From: Thermodesulfobacteriota bacterium
GTDB taxonomy: Bacteria; Desulfobacterota; DSM-4660; Desulfatiglandales; HGW-15
Assembly (NCBI GenBank): GCA_025454125.1
Contig: JALOPA010000234.1
Coordinates: 1 to 5,311, forward strand
DNA length: 5,311 bases
Direction of reading: 5' to 3'
Each line of letters opens with the position of its first letter. Positions within the stretch are counted from its first letter, which is position 1. A model generated the notes under the pieces. The model worked only from the letters and a program-made list of their open reading frames with translations. It had not been told where the DNA came from and searched no databases. Shown in pieces: positions 1 through 5,309 of the stretch. Position numbers and translations under genes: made by a program.

Positions 1-1
1 C

Positions 2-394
2 ACGGTGCCGGCCGCCCCTAAAATGGTGGTCAGGACCGAAACGCCGGCCGTGGTTCGGGCACGGCGGATGAATCTCGAACTTCTGCTCTCCTCGGGCCAT
101 CACAACTGCCTGGTGCAGGACCTGGACATGGATTCCTGGACGGATTTCCAGCTCAAGGCCATGAGCCCCAAAGAGCACGAGGACCTGTGCCCGGCGTATG
201 GGAGGTGCCGGCTCCAGGAACTGGCGATCAAAGACCAGATCCGGACCAACCGCTTTCCTCCCGACGATCCCGGCCATCGCGTCGAGAACGTGAACCCGTT
301 CATTGTCCGCGATCTGTCGCGCTGCATCCTCTGCGGCAGGTGCGTGCAGGCGTGCAACGACGTGCAGGTCAACAACGCCATCAGCTTCGGGTAG
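2..394 (+). CDS. fdhA: Formate dehydrogenase alpha subunit, N-terminal NuoG-like Fe-S module (5' partial)
   Basis: This is the N-terminal electron-transfer part of a NuoG/HndD-like formate dehydrogenase alpha subunit. The frame is open to the window edge, and the GTG at 5 sits inside a conserved-looking stretch ([15 protein letters not shown]). The true start and the expected N-terminal [2Fe-2S] domain therefore lie upstream. A histidine/cysteine cluster site of NuoG type is visible: HHNC (Cys codon 107-109), then after 26 residues CPAYGRC (Cys codons 188-190 and 206-208). A ferredoxin motif C-x2-C-x2-C-x3-C follows ([11 protein letters not shown], Cys codons at 323, 332, 341, 353). The frame then stops at TAG (392-394) just after NNAISFG. 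In relatives the protein continues here with a second ferredoxin motif and the molybdenum domain. The catalytic part does follow, but one frame over. This is either the 5' half of a frameshifted gene or a separate small subunit. Confidence 0.8.
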   Translation, partial: TVPAAPKMVVRTETPAVVRARRMNLELLLSSGHHNCLVQDLDMDSWTDFQLKAMSPKEHEDLCPAYGRCRLQELAIKDQIRTNRFPPDDPGHRVENVNPFIVRDLSRCILCGRCVQACNDVQVNNAISFG

Positions 395-422
395 GGCCGC
401 AGACAGGAGCGAAACGAAGCTG
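389..422 (+). other. Frame break and missing second cluster motif inside fdhA
   Basis: The upstream frame ends GGG TAG (389-394), while the catalytic domain is open in the frame shifted by +1 (AGG at 393-395 onward). Adding one base after GGGTA would give [18 protein letters not shown], which joins the two halves smoothly and restores the FGYR sequence I recall from relatives. The two halves are also too close together. Relatives normally have about 40 residues here with a second C-x2-C-x2-C-x3-CP motif, and none is present. Alternatively an AGGAG (405-409) lies 10 bases before a CTG (420-422) that could start a separate catalytic protein. A mutation, an assembly error, a split gene or recoding cannot be told apart from sequence alone. 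Confidence 0.7.
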
Positions 423-2447
423 GTTCGCACGACCTGCTCCTATTGCGGCGTCGGCTGCCAGATGCTCCTCCACGTGCGAAAGGACCGGATCGTGAAGGTG
501 ACCGGCGTGGAGGAATTGGGCCCCAACTACGGAAGCCTCTGCGTGAAAGGGAGATTCGGATACGACTTTGTGCACGACCCCCAGAGGCTTACCAAGCCCC
601 TGATCCGGGAAAGCGGCTCGTTCAGGGAGGCCTCGTGGGAGGAGGCGCTCAACCTGGTGGCCGGGAAGCTCAGGAGCATCAGGTCGCAGCACGGGGCCGA
701 TGCGATCGGGGTGCTGAGCAGCGCGAGAATCACCAACGAAGAAAACTACCTGGTTCAGAAGTTCACTCGCGCCGTGCTGGGAACCAACAACGTGGACCAC
801 TGCGCACGGCTCTGACACTCCTCCACTGTGGCCGGTCTGGCCGCAGCGTTCGGAAGCGGGGCCATGACCAACCCCATCGGGGACATCGAGAAAGCGAATG
901 TCATCCTGATCACGGGTTCCAACACCACGGAGAACCATCCGGTCTTATCCTCCTACGTGAAGAGAGCGGTGACCCAGAAGGGAGCCAAACTCATCGTGGC
1001 GGATCCGAGGCGAATACCCATTGTGGACTTCGCTGCCGTGTGGTTGAGACAGAACCTGGGCACGGACGTGGCGTGGATCAACGGCGTGATGCACGTCATC
1101 ATCAAGGAGCAGCTCTTCGACGAAGCCTATGTCACCTCCAGAACCGTCGGGCTCGAAGACATCAAGAAGACCGTTGCGAAGTACACGCCCGAGTATGTGG
1201 AGACCCTCACCGGCATCCCCAAAGACGATCTCATCAAAGCGGCCCGGCTTTACGCCTCGGCCAAGGCGGCCTCCATCCTCTATGCCATGGGCATTACCCA
1301 GCACATCTGCGGCACGGACAACGTCAAGTCCCTCGCGAACCTGGCCATGCTCTGCGGCAATGTGGGAATCGAAGGCGGTGGAGTGAATCCCCTGAGGGGT
1401 CAGAACAATGTGCAGGGAGCCTGCGACATGGGGTGCCTGCCCAACGTCTACACCGGTTATCGGAGAGTCTCTGACCTCGCGATCCGGGAAACCATGGCCA
1501 AAGCATGGGGCGTTCAAAAGCTCCCGGACAAAGATGGGCTCGTGGTCACGCAAATGATGAAGGAAGCGCACGAGGGCAGGCTCAAGGCCATGTTCATCGT
1601 CGGGGAAAACCCCATGGTGTCGGATCCTGACTTGAAGCACGCGAGGAAAAGCCTGGAGAAGCTGGACTTCCTCGTGGTGCAGGACCTCTTCATGACGGAA
1701 ACCGCGCAACGGGCCCATGTCGTCCTGCCGTCGGCCTCCTTTGCGGAAAAAGAGGGCACCTTCACCAACACGGAACGCAAGGTCCAGAGGGTGCGCAAGG
1801 CGGTCGCCTCCCCGGGGGAGGCGAGAGAAGACTGGAAGATCCTCTGCGACCTCTCCGCCCGGATGGGCTACCCCATGGCGTACGACTCGGCAAAGGCGAT
1901 TTTCGAGGAAATTGCCCGGCTCACGCCTTCCTATTGTGGGATCAACTTCGCCCGACTGGAGCGGGACGGAATCCACTGGCCCTGCACAGGCACCGAGCAC
2001 CCGGGGACCCCCTGCCTTCACATGGACCAGTTCACCTGCGGCCTCGGGGTGTTTCATGCGATCGAGTGGATCCCGCCGGCAGAGGTTCCGGACGAAACCT
2101 ATCCGCTCTATCTCACCACGGGCCGGGTGCTGTACCAGTACCACACGGGAAGCATGACCATGAGGTCCGAAGGGCTGAACCGCCTGTCTCCCGAATGCTT
2201 TGTGGAGCTTTCGCTCGGGGACGCCGGCCGGTTCGGACTCAAAGACGGTCAGCAGGTCAAGGTGCTCTCCAGAAGAGGAGAGATCAAGACCAAGGCGAAG
2301 GTGTCGGACAAAGCGGTGGACGGCACGCTCTTCATTCCCTTTCACTGGGCCCAGGCTGCGGCCAATGAGTTGACCCATGCGGCCCTGGACCCGGTCGCCA
2401 AGATCCCGGAACTGAAGGTGTGCGCCGTGCGAATCGAGGCGGCATGA
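393..2447 (+). CDS. fdhA: Selenocysteine formate dehydrogenase, catalytic molybdo/tungsto-bis-MGD part
   Basis: Catalytic domain of a formate dehydrogenase, carrying out reversible formate oxidation to CO2 at a bis-MGD Mo or W centre. The frame is continuous except for UGA at 813-815, which lies in [14 protein letters not shown]. That matches the selenocysteine-histidine active site of FdhF-type enzymes (ARV-U-H-GPSVAGL in E. coli). The [4Fe-4S] motif CSYCGVGC is followed by Cys in LCVKG, whose Lys is the usual electron-path residue. [15 protein letters not shown] (1389-1433) carries the conserved active-site Arg (1395-1397). The C-terminal molybdopterin-dinucleotide-binding domain runs from about [11 protein letters not shown] (2101) to the stop. 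The start is uncertain: 393 is where this frame takes over from the preceding module. From the CTG at 420 the product would be 675 residues with Sec at 132, close to E. coli FdhF (715 residues, Sec140). Software that treats UGA as stop would split it into 303-815 and 828-2447. The next gene starts 3 bases after the stop. Confidence 0.9.
813..846 (+). promoter_or_regulatory. UGA selenocysteine codon with bacterial SECIS hairpin
   Basis: The in-frame TGA (813-815) is followed after 10 bases by a hairpin. CTGTGGCC (826-833) pairs with GGCCGCAG (839-846) over 8 bp, including one G-U pair, and closes a GGTCT loop (834-838). The E. coli fdhF SECIS has the same GGUCU in its apical loop at nearly the same distance from its UGA, and SelB binds there. 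I see no unpaired U in the stem comparable to the one in E. coli. The organism should carry selA, selB, selC and selD elsewhere. Confidence 0.88.
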
Positions 2448-2450
2448 GCG

Positions 2451-2810
2451 ATGCGACTGGCTGCGATCAAAGAGGCCTTGAAGGCCAGCGTCCTGGTGGG
2501 CGAAGACAAGCTGGACCTGAACATTGAAGCAGGCGCCGGCGGAGACCTCATGAGCGATCTCCTGAGGAGGCCCATGAGCGGGGTCGTGGTCCTCTCCGGG
2601 CTGAACACCCTGCAGGTGATCCGCACAGCCGTCATCACCGGGGTGGCGGCCCTGGTCCTGGTGAGGGGCAAGGAGCCGGATCCCGAGATGGTGGCTGAAG
2701 CGCGGCAGCACGGTTTGCCGGTGCTCTCCACACCGTTCACGATGTTCACGGCCTGCGGTCGCCTGTTCAGCCAGGGGCTCCGGGGTGTTGACCAGAAGGT
2801 TTCCGAATAG
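2451..2810 (+). CDS. Stand-alone DRTGG-domain protein
   Basis: A 119-residue soluble protein resembling the DRTGG domain (the small domain first noted in HPr kinase neighbours, CBS proteins and phosphotransacetylases). Family-like stretches are the N-terminal LKASVLVGEDKLD, the GGDLMSDLL segment, the VVLSGLNTLQVIRTAVITGVAALVLVRGK core with alternating strands and helices, and the C-terminal FTMFTACGRLF. The DRTGG signature itself is degenerate (EAGAGGD). I see no signal peptide, membrane segment or cysteine cluster. The ATG lies 3 bases after the fdhA stop, with GAGG (2436-2439) as a modest ribosome-binding site, so translational coupling to fdhA is likely. Proteins of this type recur beside RsbW-like ATPases and [FeFe]-hydrogenase genes in anaerobes, as here. 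A ligand-sensing or regulatory role is presumed, but the biochemical function is unknown. Confidence 0.82.
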   Translation: MRLAAIKEALKASVLVGEDKLDLNIEAGAGGDLMSDLLRRPMSGVVVLSGLNTLQVIRTAVITGVAALVLVRGKEPDPEMVAEARQHGLPVLSTPFTMFTACGRLFSQGLRGVDQKVSE

Positions 2811-2849
2811 TTTCTCCGACAGGAACTTCTTTGCAGGGAGAGGGTCTTC

Positions 2850-3281
2850 ATGCCCATCCTCTCAAAAAGGTTTTCGATCAAGGCGAGGGACTACCTTCGG
2901 GCCGGCGAGGTTGCCATTGAGGTCAAGGGCCTCCTGAAGAAGATCGGTTTCGATGGGGAGCTGATTCGGAGGATCTCCATTTGCGCGTATGAGGCGGAGA
3001 TCAACGTGGTCCTGCACGGCGGGGACGGAATCCTTCACCTTTTCGTGAACACGAACGCCGTGGGCATGGTCGTGCGGGACAGCGGCCCCGGCATCGAGAA
3101 CATCGAACTGGCCATGAAGGAGGGATACAGCACCGCCTCGGAAGAAGCCAGGGAAATGGGGTTCGGCGCCGGTATGGGCCTGCCCAACATCCGGAAGAAT
3201 TGCGACAGTCTCAAAATCGACTCGGAAAAAGGCAAGGGCGCTCTTCTCGCCATGTCTTTTGACCTCAAGCCAGGGGGGTAA
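2850..3281 (+). CDS. RsbW-like GHKL ATP-binding protein (anti-sigma/serine kinase type)
   Basis: A 143-residue cytoplasmic protein that is almost entirely a GHKL (histidine-kinase-like) ATPase domain. The N box is EAEIN (E48 to N52), the G1 box is DSGPGI (D77, G79, G81), and a glycine-rich G2 lid is GFGAGMGLPNI (residues 104-114). There is no dimerisation/phosphoacceptor His domain, receiver or sensor segment. It therefore resembles RsbW/SpoIIAB-type kinases rather than a two-component kinase. The ATG is preceded by GGGAG (2836-2840) at good spacing, after a 39-base gap from the DRTGG gene. It ends 2 bases before the hydrogenase-like gene. Its place between the DRTGG and hydrogenase-like proteins suggests it relays a redox or H2 signal, perhaps by phosphorylating a partner. 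No anti-anti-sigma (STAS) or sigma factor gene is visible here, so the partner is unknown. Confidence 0.87.
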   Translation: MPILSKRFSIKARDYLRAGEVAIEVKGLLKKIGFDGELIRRISICAYEAEINVVLHGGDGILHLFVNTNAVGMVVRDSGPGIENIELAMKEGYSTASEEAREMGFGAGMGLPNIRKNCDSLKIDSEKGKGALLAMSFDLKPGG

Positions 3282-3286
3282 CGGTG
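3272..3286 (+). promoter_or_regulatory. Ribosome-binding site deciding the GTG start of the hydrogenase-like gene
   Basis: AGGGGGG (3272-3278) overlaps the last codons of the ATPase gene and lies 5 bases before GTG (3284-3286). The first in-frame ATG after it encodes Met13, only five residues before the first cluster cysteine, and has no comparable site. GTG is therefore the preferred start. The arrangement implies translational coupling of the ATPase and the hydrogenase-like protein. Confidence 0.65.
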
Positions 3287-4546
3287 GAAGCAAGAAGCGG
3301 TCCCTCCAGCTACATTCAAATGAACAAGGCCCTGTGCACGGGATGCGTCCTGTGCATGAACGCCTGCCCCACCAAGGCGATCCGGGTCAGAAACGGCAAG
3401 GCCACCCGAGTCGGGTCAAGATGCATCGACTGCGGGGAGTGCATTCGCGCCTGCCCCAAGGGAGCGATCAAGGCGGTGACGACCTGGTCAGGGGAGGCCG
3501 GGCTGAGTCCCTACAGCGTGGTGGGCGCTTCGCCCGTGCTCTATGCTCAGTTCGGCAATGAGGTGATGCCCAATGACATTCTCATCGCCCTGAGGAAGAT
3601 CTTCAACTACGTTTATGACCAGGCCTATGCCCATGAGCTCTACAACGCGGTCACAGAGCTGTACATCAAGGGAAAGAGGGAAAAAGAGGAGGCGATCTGG
3701 CCTCTGATCTCCCCGGCCTGTCCGGTGGTGAACCGGCTGATCGCCCTGAGGTTTCCCTCGCTGCTCCAGCACCTCCTCCCCTTTATTCCGCCCAGGGAGA
3801 TCGCAGCCAGGGAGATGAGGAGGCGGTTCAGGCAGAAAAAGATCTTCGGCGATCACGAGGCGGCGATTTACCACGTGAGCCCCTGCGCGGCCAAGATGAT
3901 CTCCATTCAGGCGCCCATGTTCACGGAGAAATCCTATTTGAGCGGTGCACTGGGGATCAACGAGATCTATGACCTAGTGACGAAGCACCTGGGGGAGGAG
4001 GACGAAGACCTTATCCTTCACGTCTCGAGCGGGGTGGGCGTGGGGTGGGGCATGTCCGGAGGGGAGATCGCCGGTCTGGAGGATGTGGCCTGCCTGGCGG
4101 TGTCCGGGATGCAGGAGACGATCCGCTACCTGGAAAAGATCGAGATGGGGCTTTTCCGGAACATCGAGTACTTCGAGTTCAGGTCCTGCCGTGAAGGGTG
4201 CATCGGCGGCCCCTTGACCGTGGCCGACAAGTATCAGGCCAAGGGCATCCTCCAGAAGTTCGGCCGCATGTTCGGCCACGGGAAGCGGGTCAGGCGCTCC
4301 CAGGTCCTGAAGGCTTATCAGGACGGGGTGTTCTTGAAAGAGACCCAGGCCATCAGCACGGTGAAGGATGAAAAGCGGCTTTCCATCGCCGAGGCCATTG
4401 CAAGACAGGATCGGGTCGAATCCATCCTTCGGAAACTTCCCGGCAAAGAGTGCGGGCAGTGCGGCTCTCCGGACTGCCGGACCTTTGCCGAAGATGTGGC
4501 GGACGGGCAGGTCAAGCAGGAGAGCTGCTTCCTGCTGCGCGCCTGA
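3284..4546 (+). CDS. Putative sensory-type [FeFe]-hydrogenase (HydS-like)
   Basis: A 420-residue iron-sulfur protein. Two ferredoxin motifs come first: CTGCVLCMNACP (C18, C21, C24, C28) and CIDCGECIRACP (C47, C50, C53, C57). An [FeFe]-hydrogenase large-subunit domain covers about residues 85-350. All four H-cluster cysteine ligands have equivalents: C146 in SPACP, C201 in SPCAAK, and C302 and C306 in CREGC. Other catalytic positions are changed. The proton-relay Cys of TSCCP is Ala145, the Met of MPC is Ser199, and the Glu of L2 is Ser207, while Lys204 is kept. The C-terminus has CGQCGSPDC...C (C390, C393, C398, C415; C-x2-C-x4-C-x16-C), an extra four-cysteine Fe-S site typical of putative sensory hydrogenases. 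No PAS or phosphatase domain is present, so it resembles the PAS-less group. The GTG start follows a strong AGGGGGG (3272-3278) in the end of the upstream gene. It probably senses H2 or redox state rather than turning over rapidly. Confidence 0.87.
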   Translation: MEARSGPSSYIQMNKALCTGCVLCMNACPTKAIRVRNGKATRVGSRCIDCGECIRACPKGAIKAVTTWSGEAGLSPYSVVGASPVLYAQFGNEVMPNDILIALRKIFNYVYDQAYAHELYNAVTELYIKGKREKEEAIWPLISPACPVVNRLIALRFPSLLQHLLPFIPPREIAAREMRRRFRQKKIFGDHEAAIYHVSPCAAKMISIQAPMFTEKSYLSGALGINEIYDLVTKHLGEEDEDLILHVSSGVGVGWGMSGGEIAGLEDVACLAVSGMQETIRYLEKIEMGLFRNIEYFEFRSCREGCIGGPLTVADKYQAKGILQKFGRMFGHGKRVRRSQVLKAYQDGVFLKETQAISTVKDEKRLSIAEAIARQDRVESILRKLPGKECGQCGSPDCRTFAEDVADGQVKQESCFLLRA

Positions 4547-4567
4547 GGATGAAAGAAGCGTAACCGT

Positions 4568-4618
4568 TTAGCTCTTTGAAATGGATGGCCGTTTTCTGTG
4601 TTTATTTCAAAGAGCTGA
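4568..4618 (+). repeat. 13-bp perfect inverted repeat with 21-base loop
   Basis: AGCTCTTTGAAAT (4570-4582) is the exact reverse complement of ATTTCAAAGAGCT (4604-4616). Allowing one T-G pair the arms extend to 4568 and 4618. The arms are AT-rich compared with the surrounding genes. It starts 21 bases after the hydrogenase-like stop. It could act as a transcript-end or processing hairpin, but no good U-run follows directly. It could also be an operator for a dimeric regulator of the NuoE-like gene. The arm loosely resembles boxA antitermination sequence (GCTCTTTAACA), which may be chance. Confidence 0.75.
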
Positions 4619-4646
4619 ACTGTTAAGAAAATTTTGGGACGGTCGA

Positions 4647-4661
4647 CGGCGGGAGCCGCCG
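4647..4661 (+). repeat. Small GC-rich hairpin upstream of the nuoE-like gene
   Basis: CGGCGG (4647-4652) pairs with CCGCCG (4656-4661) around a GAG loop. It sits 48 bases before the NuoE-like start codon. There is no U-run after it, so it is not a convincing intrinsic terminator. It may be a leader structure or chance in GC-rich DNA. Confidence 0.4.
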
Positions 4662-4709
4662 AGCGTTTGAGAAGACGTTGAATCGCCTGCAGAGAAGGAG
4701 CGGAGAAAG

Positions 4710-5210
4710 ATGAGTGTTGGACAGAGTCTCGTGGAAGTGAATCCGGATCTGACTCCGGAAGTCATGGCCCAGGTGGATGCCATCATCGAACAGTACAGGG
4801 AAAAACCCGGTGCCCTCATCCCTGTTCTGGAAGAGTGCCAGGGCGTGACGGGCTACCTTCCGGTGGAGCTTCAGGAGTATATCAGCCGGGGTCTCAAGGT
4901 TTCCGCAAGTTCGGTTTACGGCGTGGTGACCTTTTATTCCTTTTTCACCATGGTGCCCAAGGGCAGACACACCATCAAGGTGTGCATGGGGACGGCCTGC
5001 TACGTGAAGGGAATCGGCGAGGTTCTGAACCGCCTCCAGAGCGCCTTCAAACTGGAGGTGGGAAAAATGTCCGAGGACAGGCGGTTTTCGCTTGAAGTGG
5101 TCCGCTGTCTCGGAGCGTGCGGGCTGGCGCCGGTCATGGTGGTGGACGCGGACACCCACGGAGGAATCACTCCGGACCGCGTGGTGGATGTTTTGAACCG
5201 TTACGCATAG
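4710..5210 (+). CDS. nuoE: NuoE/HydC/HndA-type [2Fe-2S] subunit of an NAD(P)-linked oxidoreductase
   Basis: A 166-residue thioredoxin-fold [2Fe-2S] protein of the 24-kDa complex I family, of usual length. An N-terminal helical part (about residues 10-60, with IIEQYREKPGALIPVLEECQ) leads into the conserved VYGVVTFYSFF segment. The four cluster ligands follow: C92 and C97 (CMGTAC) and C133 and C137 (CLGAC, followed by GLAPVM). AAGGAG (4695-4700) lies 9 bases before the ATG, which supports this start. Such subunits relay electrons between a NuoF-like FMN/NAD(P)-binding subunit and the catalytic subunit in NAD(P)-dependent formate dehydrogenases and bifurcating hydrogenases. No NuoF-like gene is in the window, and it would be expected downstream. 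It is set apart from the upstream cluster by 163 bases containing hairpins, so it may have its own promoter. Its partner could be the formate dehydrogenase here or a hydrogenase elsewhere. Confidence 0.92.
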   Translation: MSVGQSLVEVNPDLTPEVMAQVDAIIEQYREKPGALIPVLEECQGVTGYLPVELQEYISRGLKVSASSVYGVVTFYSFFTMVPKGRHTIKVCMGTACYVKGIGEVLNRLQSAFKLEVGKMSEDRRFSLEVVRCLGACGLAPVMVVDADTHGGITPDRVVDVLNRYA

Positions 5211-5238
5211 CAAGGGGTTGAAGAAGACTATGATCGCA

Positions 5239-5273
5239 CGTTGCTCAAAAACGCTCAGATACAAGGCGCCACA
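5239..5273. repeat. Possible interspersed intergenic repeat
   Basis: The segment around GTTGCTCAAAAACGCTCAGA, continuing through TACAAGGCGCCA, resembles an intergenic sequence I associate with several Desulfobacterota and Geobacter-like genomes (GCTCAAAAAGGCCCAGATGCAAGGCGC type). The match is from memory and only one copy lies in this window. Its position directly against the heptamer run fits a repeat-rich intergenic spacer. Confidence 0.35.
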
Positions 5274-5281
5274 TGAGAGTG

Positions 5282-5309
5282 ACGAGTAACGAGTGACGAG
5301 TCACGAGTG
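5282..5309 (+). repeat. Heptanucleotide tandem repeat (ACGAGTN x4)
   Basis: Four back-to-back units ACGAGTA, ACGAGTG, ACGAGTC and ACGAGTG fill 5282-5309, with partial unit bases on both sides (GTG before, AG after). The run probably continues past the window edge. Only the seventh base varies. It resembles the short tandemly repeated sequences found between genes in some bacteria. The 101 bases after the nuoE-like stop contain no credible gene. Confidence 0.85.

Larger units (their letters stand above)
4547..4709 (+). other. Intergenic region before the nuoE-like gene
   Basis: A 163-base gap, the longest in the window, holding the inverted repeat, the GC hairpin and a strong ribosome-binding site. 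A weak promoter-like pair, TTGAAA (4576-4581) and TGTTTA (4599-4604) with 17-base spacing, lies within the inverted repeat. I do not regard it as more than a candidate. No tRNA, small ORF or sigma-54 site was recognised. Confidence 0.45.

Noticed and set aside
303..815. Separate 170-residue gene ending at TGA 813-815
   Set aside because: The TGA is the selenocysteine codon. The first 30 or so residues are an out-of-frame reading of the upstream Fe-S module, and the rest belongs to the catalytic formate dehydrogenase.
443..1474. Plus-strand open frame of 343 residues in another phase
   Set aside because: The translation is Arg/Gly/His-rich low-complexity sequence overlapping conserved catalytic residues of the formate dehydrogenase, so it is a shadow frame.
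828..2447. Separate 539-residue gene starting at GTG 828
   Set aside because: This GTG is inside the SECIS stem and the frame continues upstream through the Sec codon into the conserved [4Fe-4S] motif. It is the 3' part of the same gene.
945..2711. Long minus-strand open frame of 588 residues antisense to fdhA
   Set aside because: It has no recognisable domain and is rich in Arg, His and Gly, and it mirrors a well-supported molybdoenzyme. Such frames are common opposite GC-rich genes.
2822..2836. Sigma-54-like promoter (GG ... TTTGCA) before the ATPase gene
   Set aside because: The spacing between GG and GC is 9 rather than 10 bases and the flanking consensus is missing. The gap is also an ordinary intra-operon spacer.
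4623..5264. Minus-strand open frame of 213 residues covering the nuoE-like gene
   Set aside because: It is exactly antisense to a clear NuoE-family protein and has no domain or ribosome-binding site that I can recognise.
5230..5289. Tiny ORF ATG 5230 to TAA 5289 (19 residues)
   Set aside because: It has only a poorly placed AAGGGG upstream and runs through repeat-like sequence into the heptamer array. Coding is not supported.
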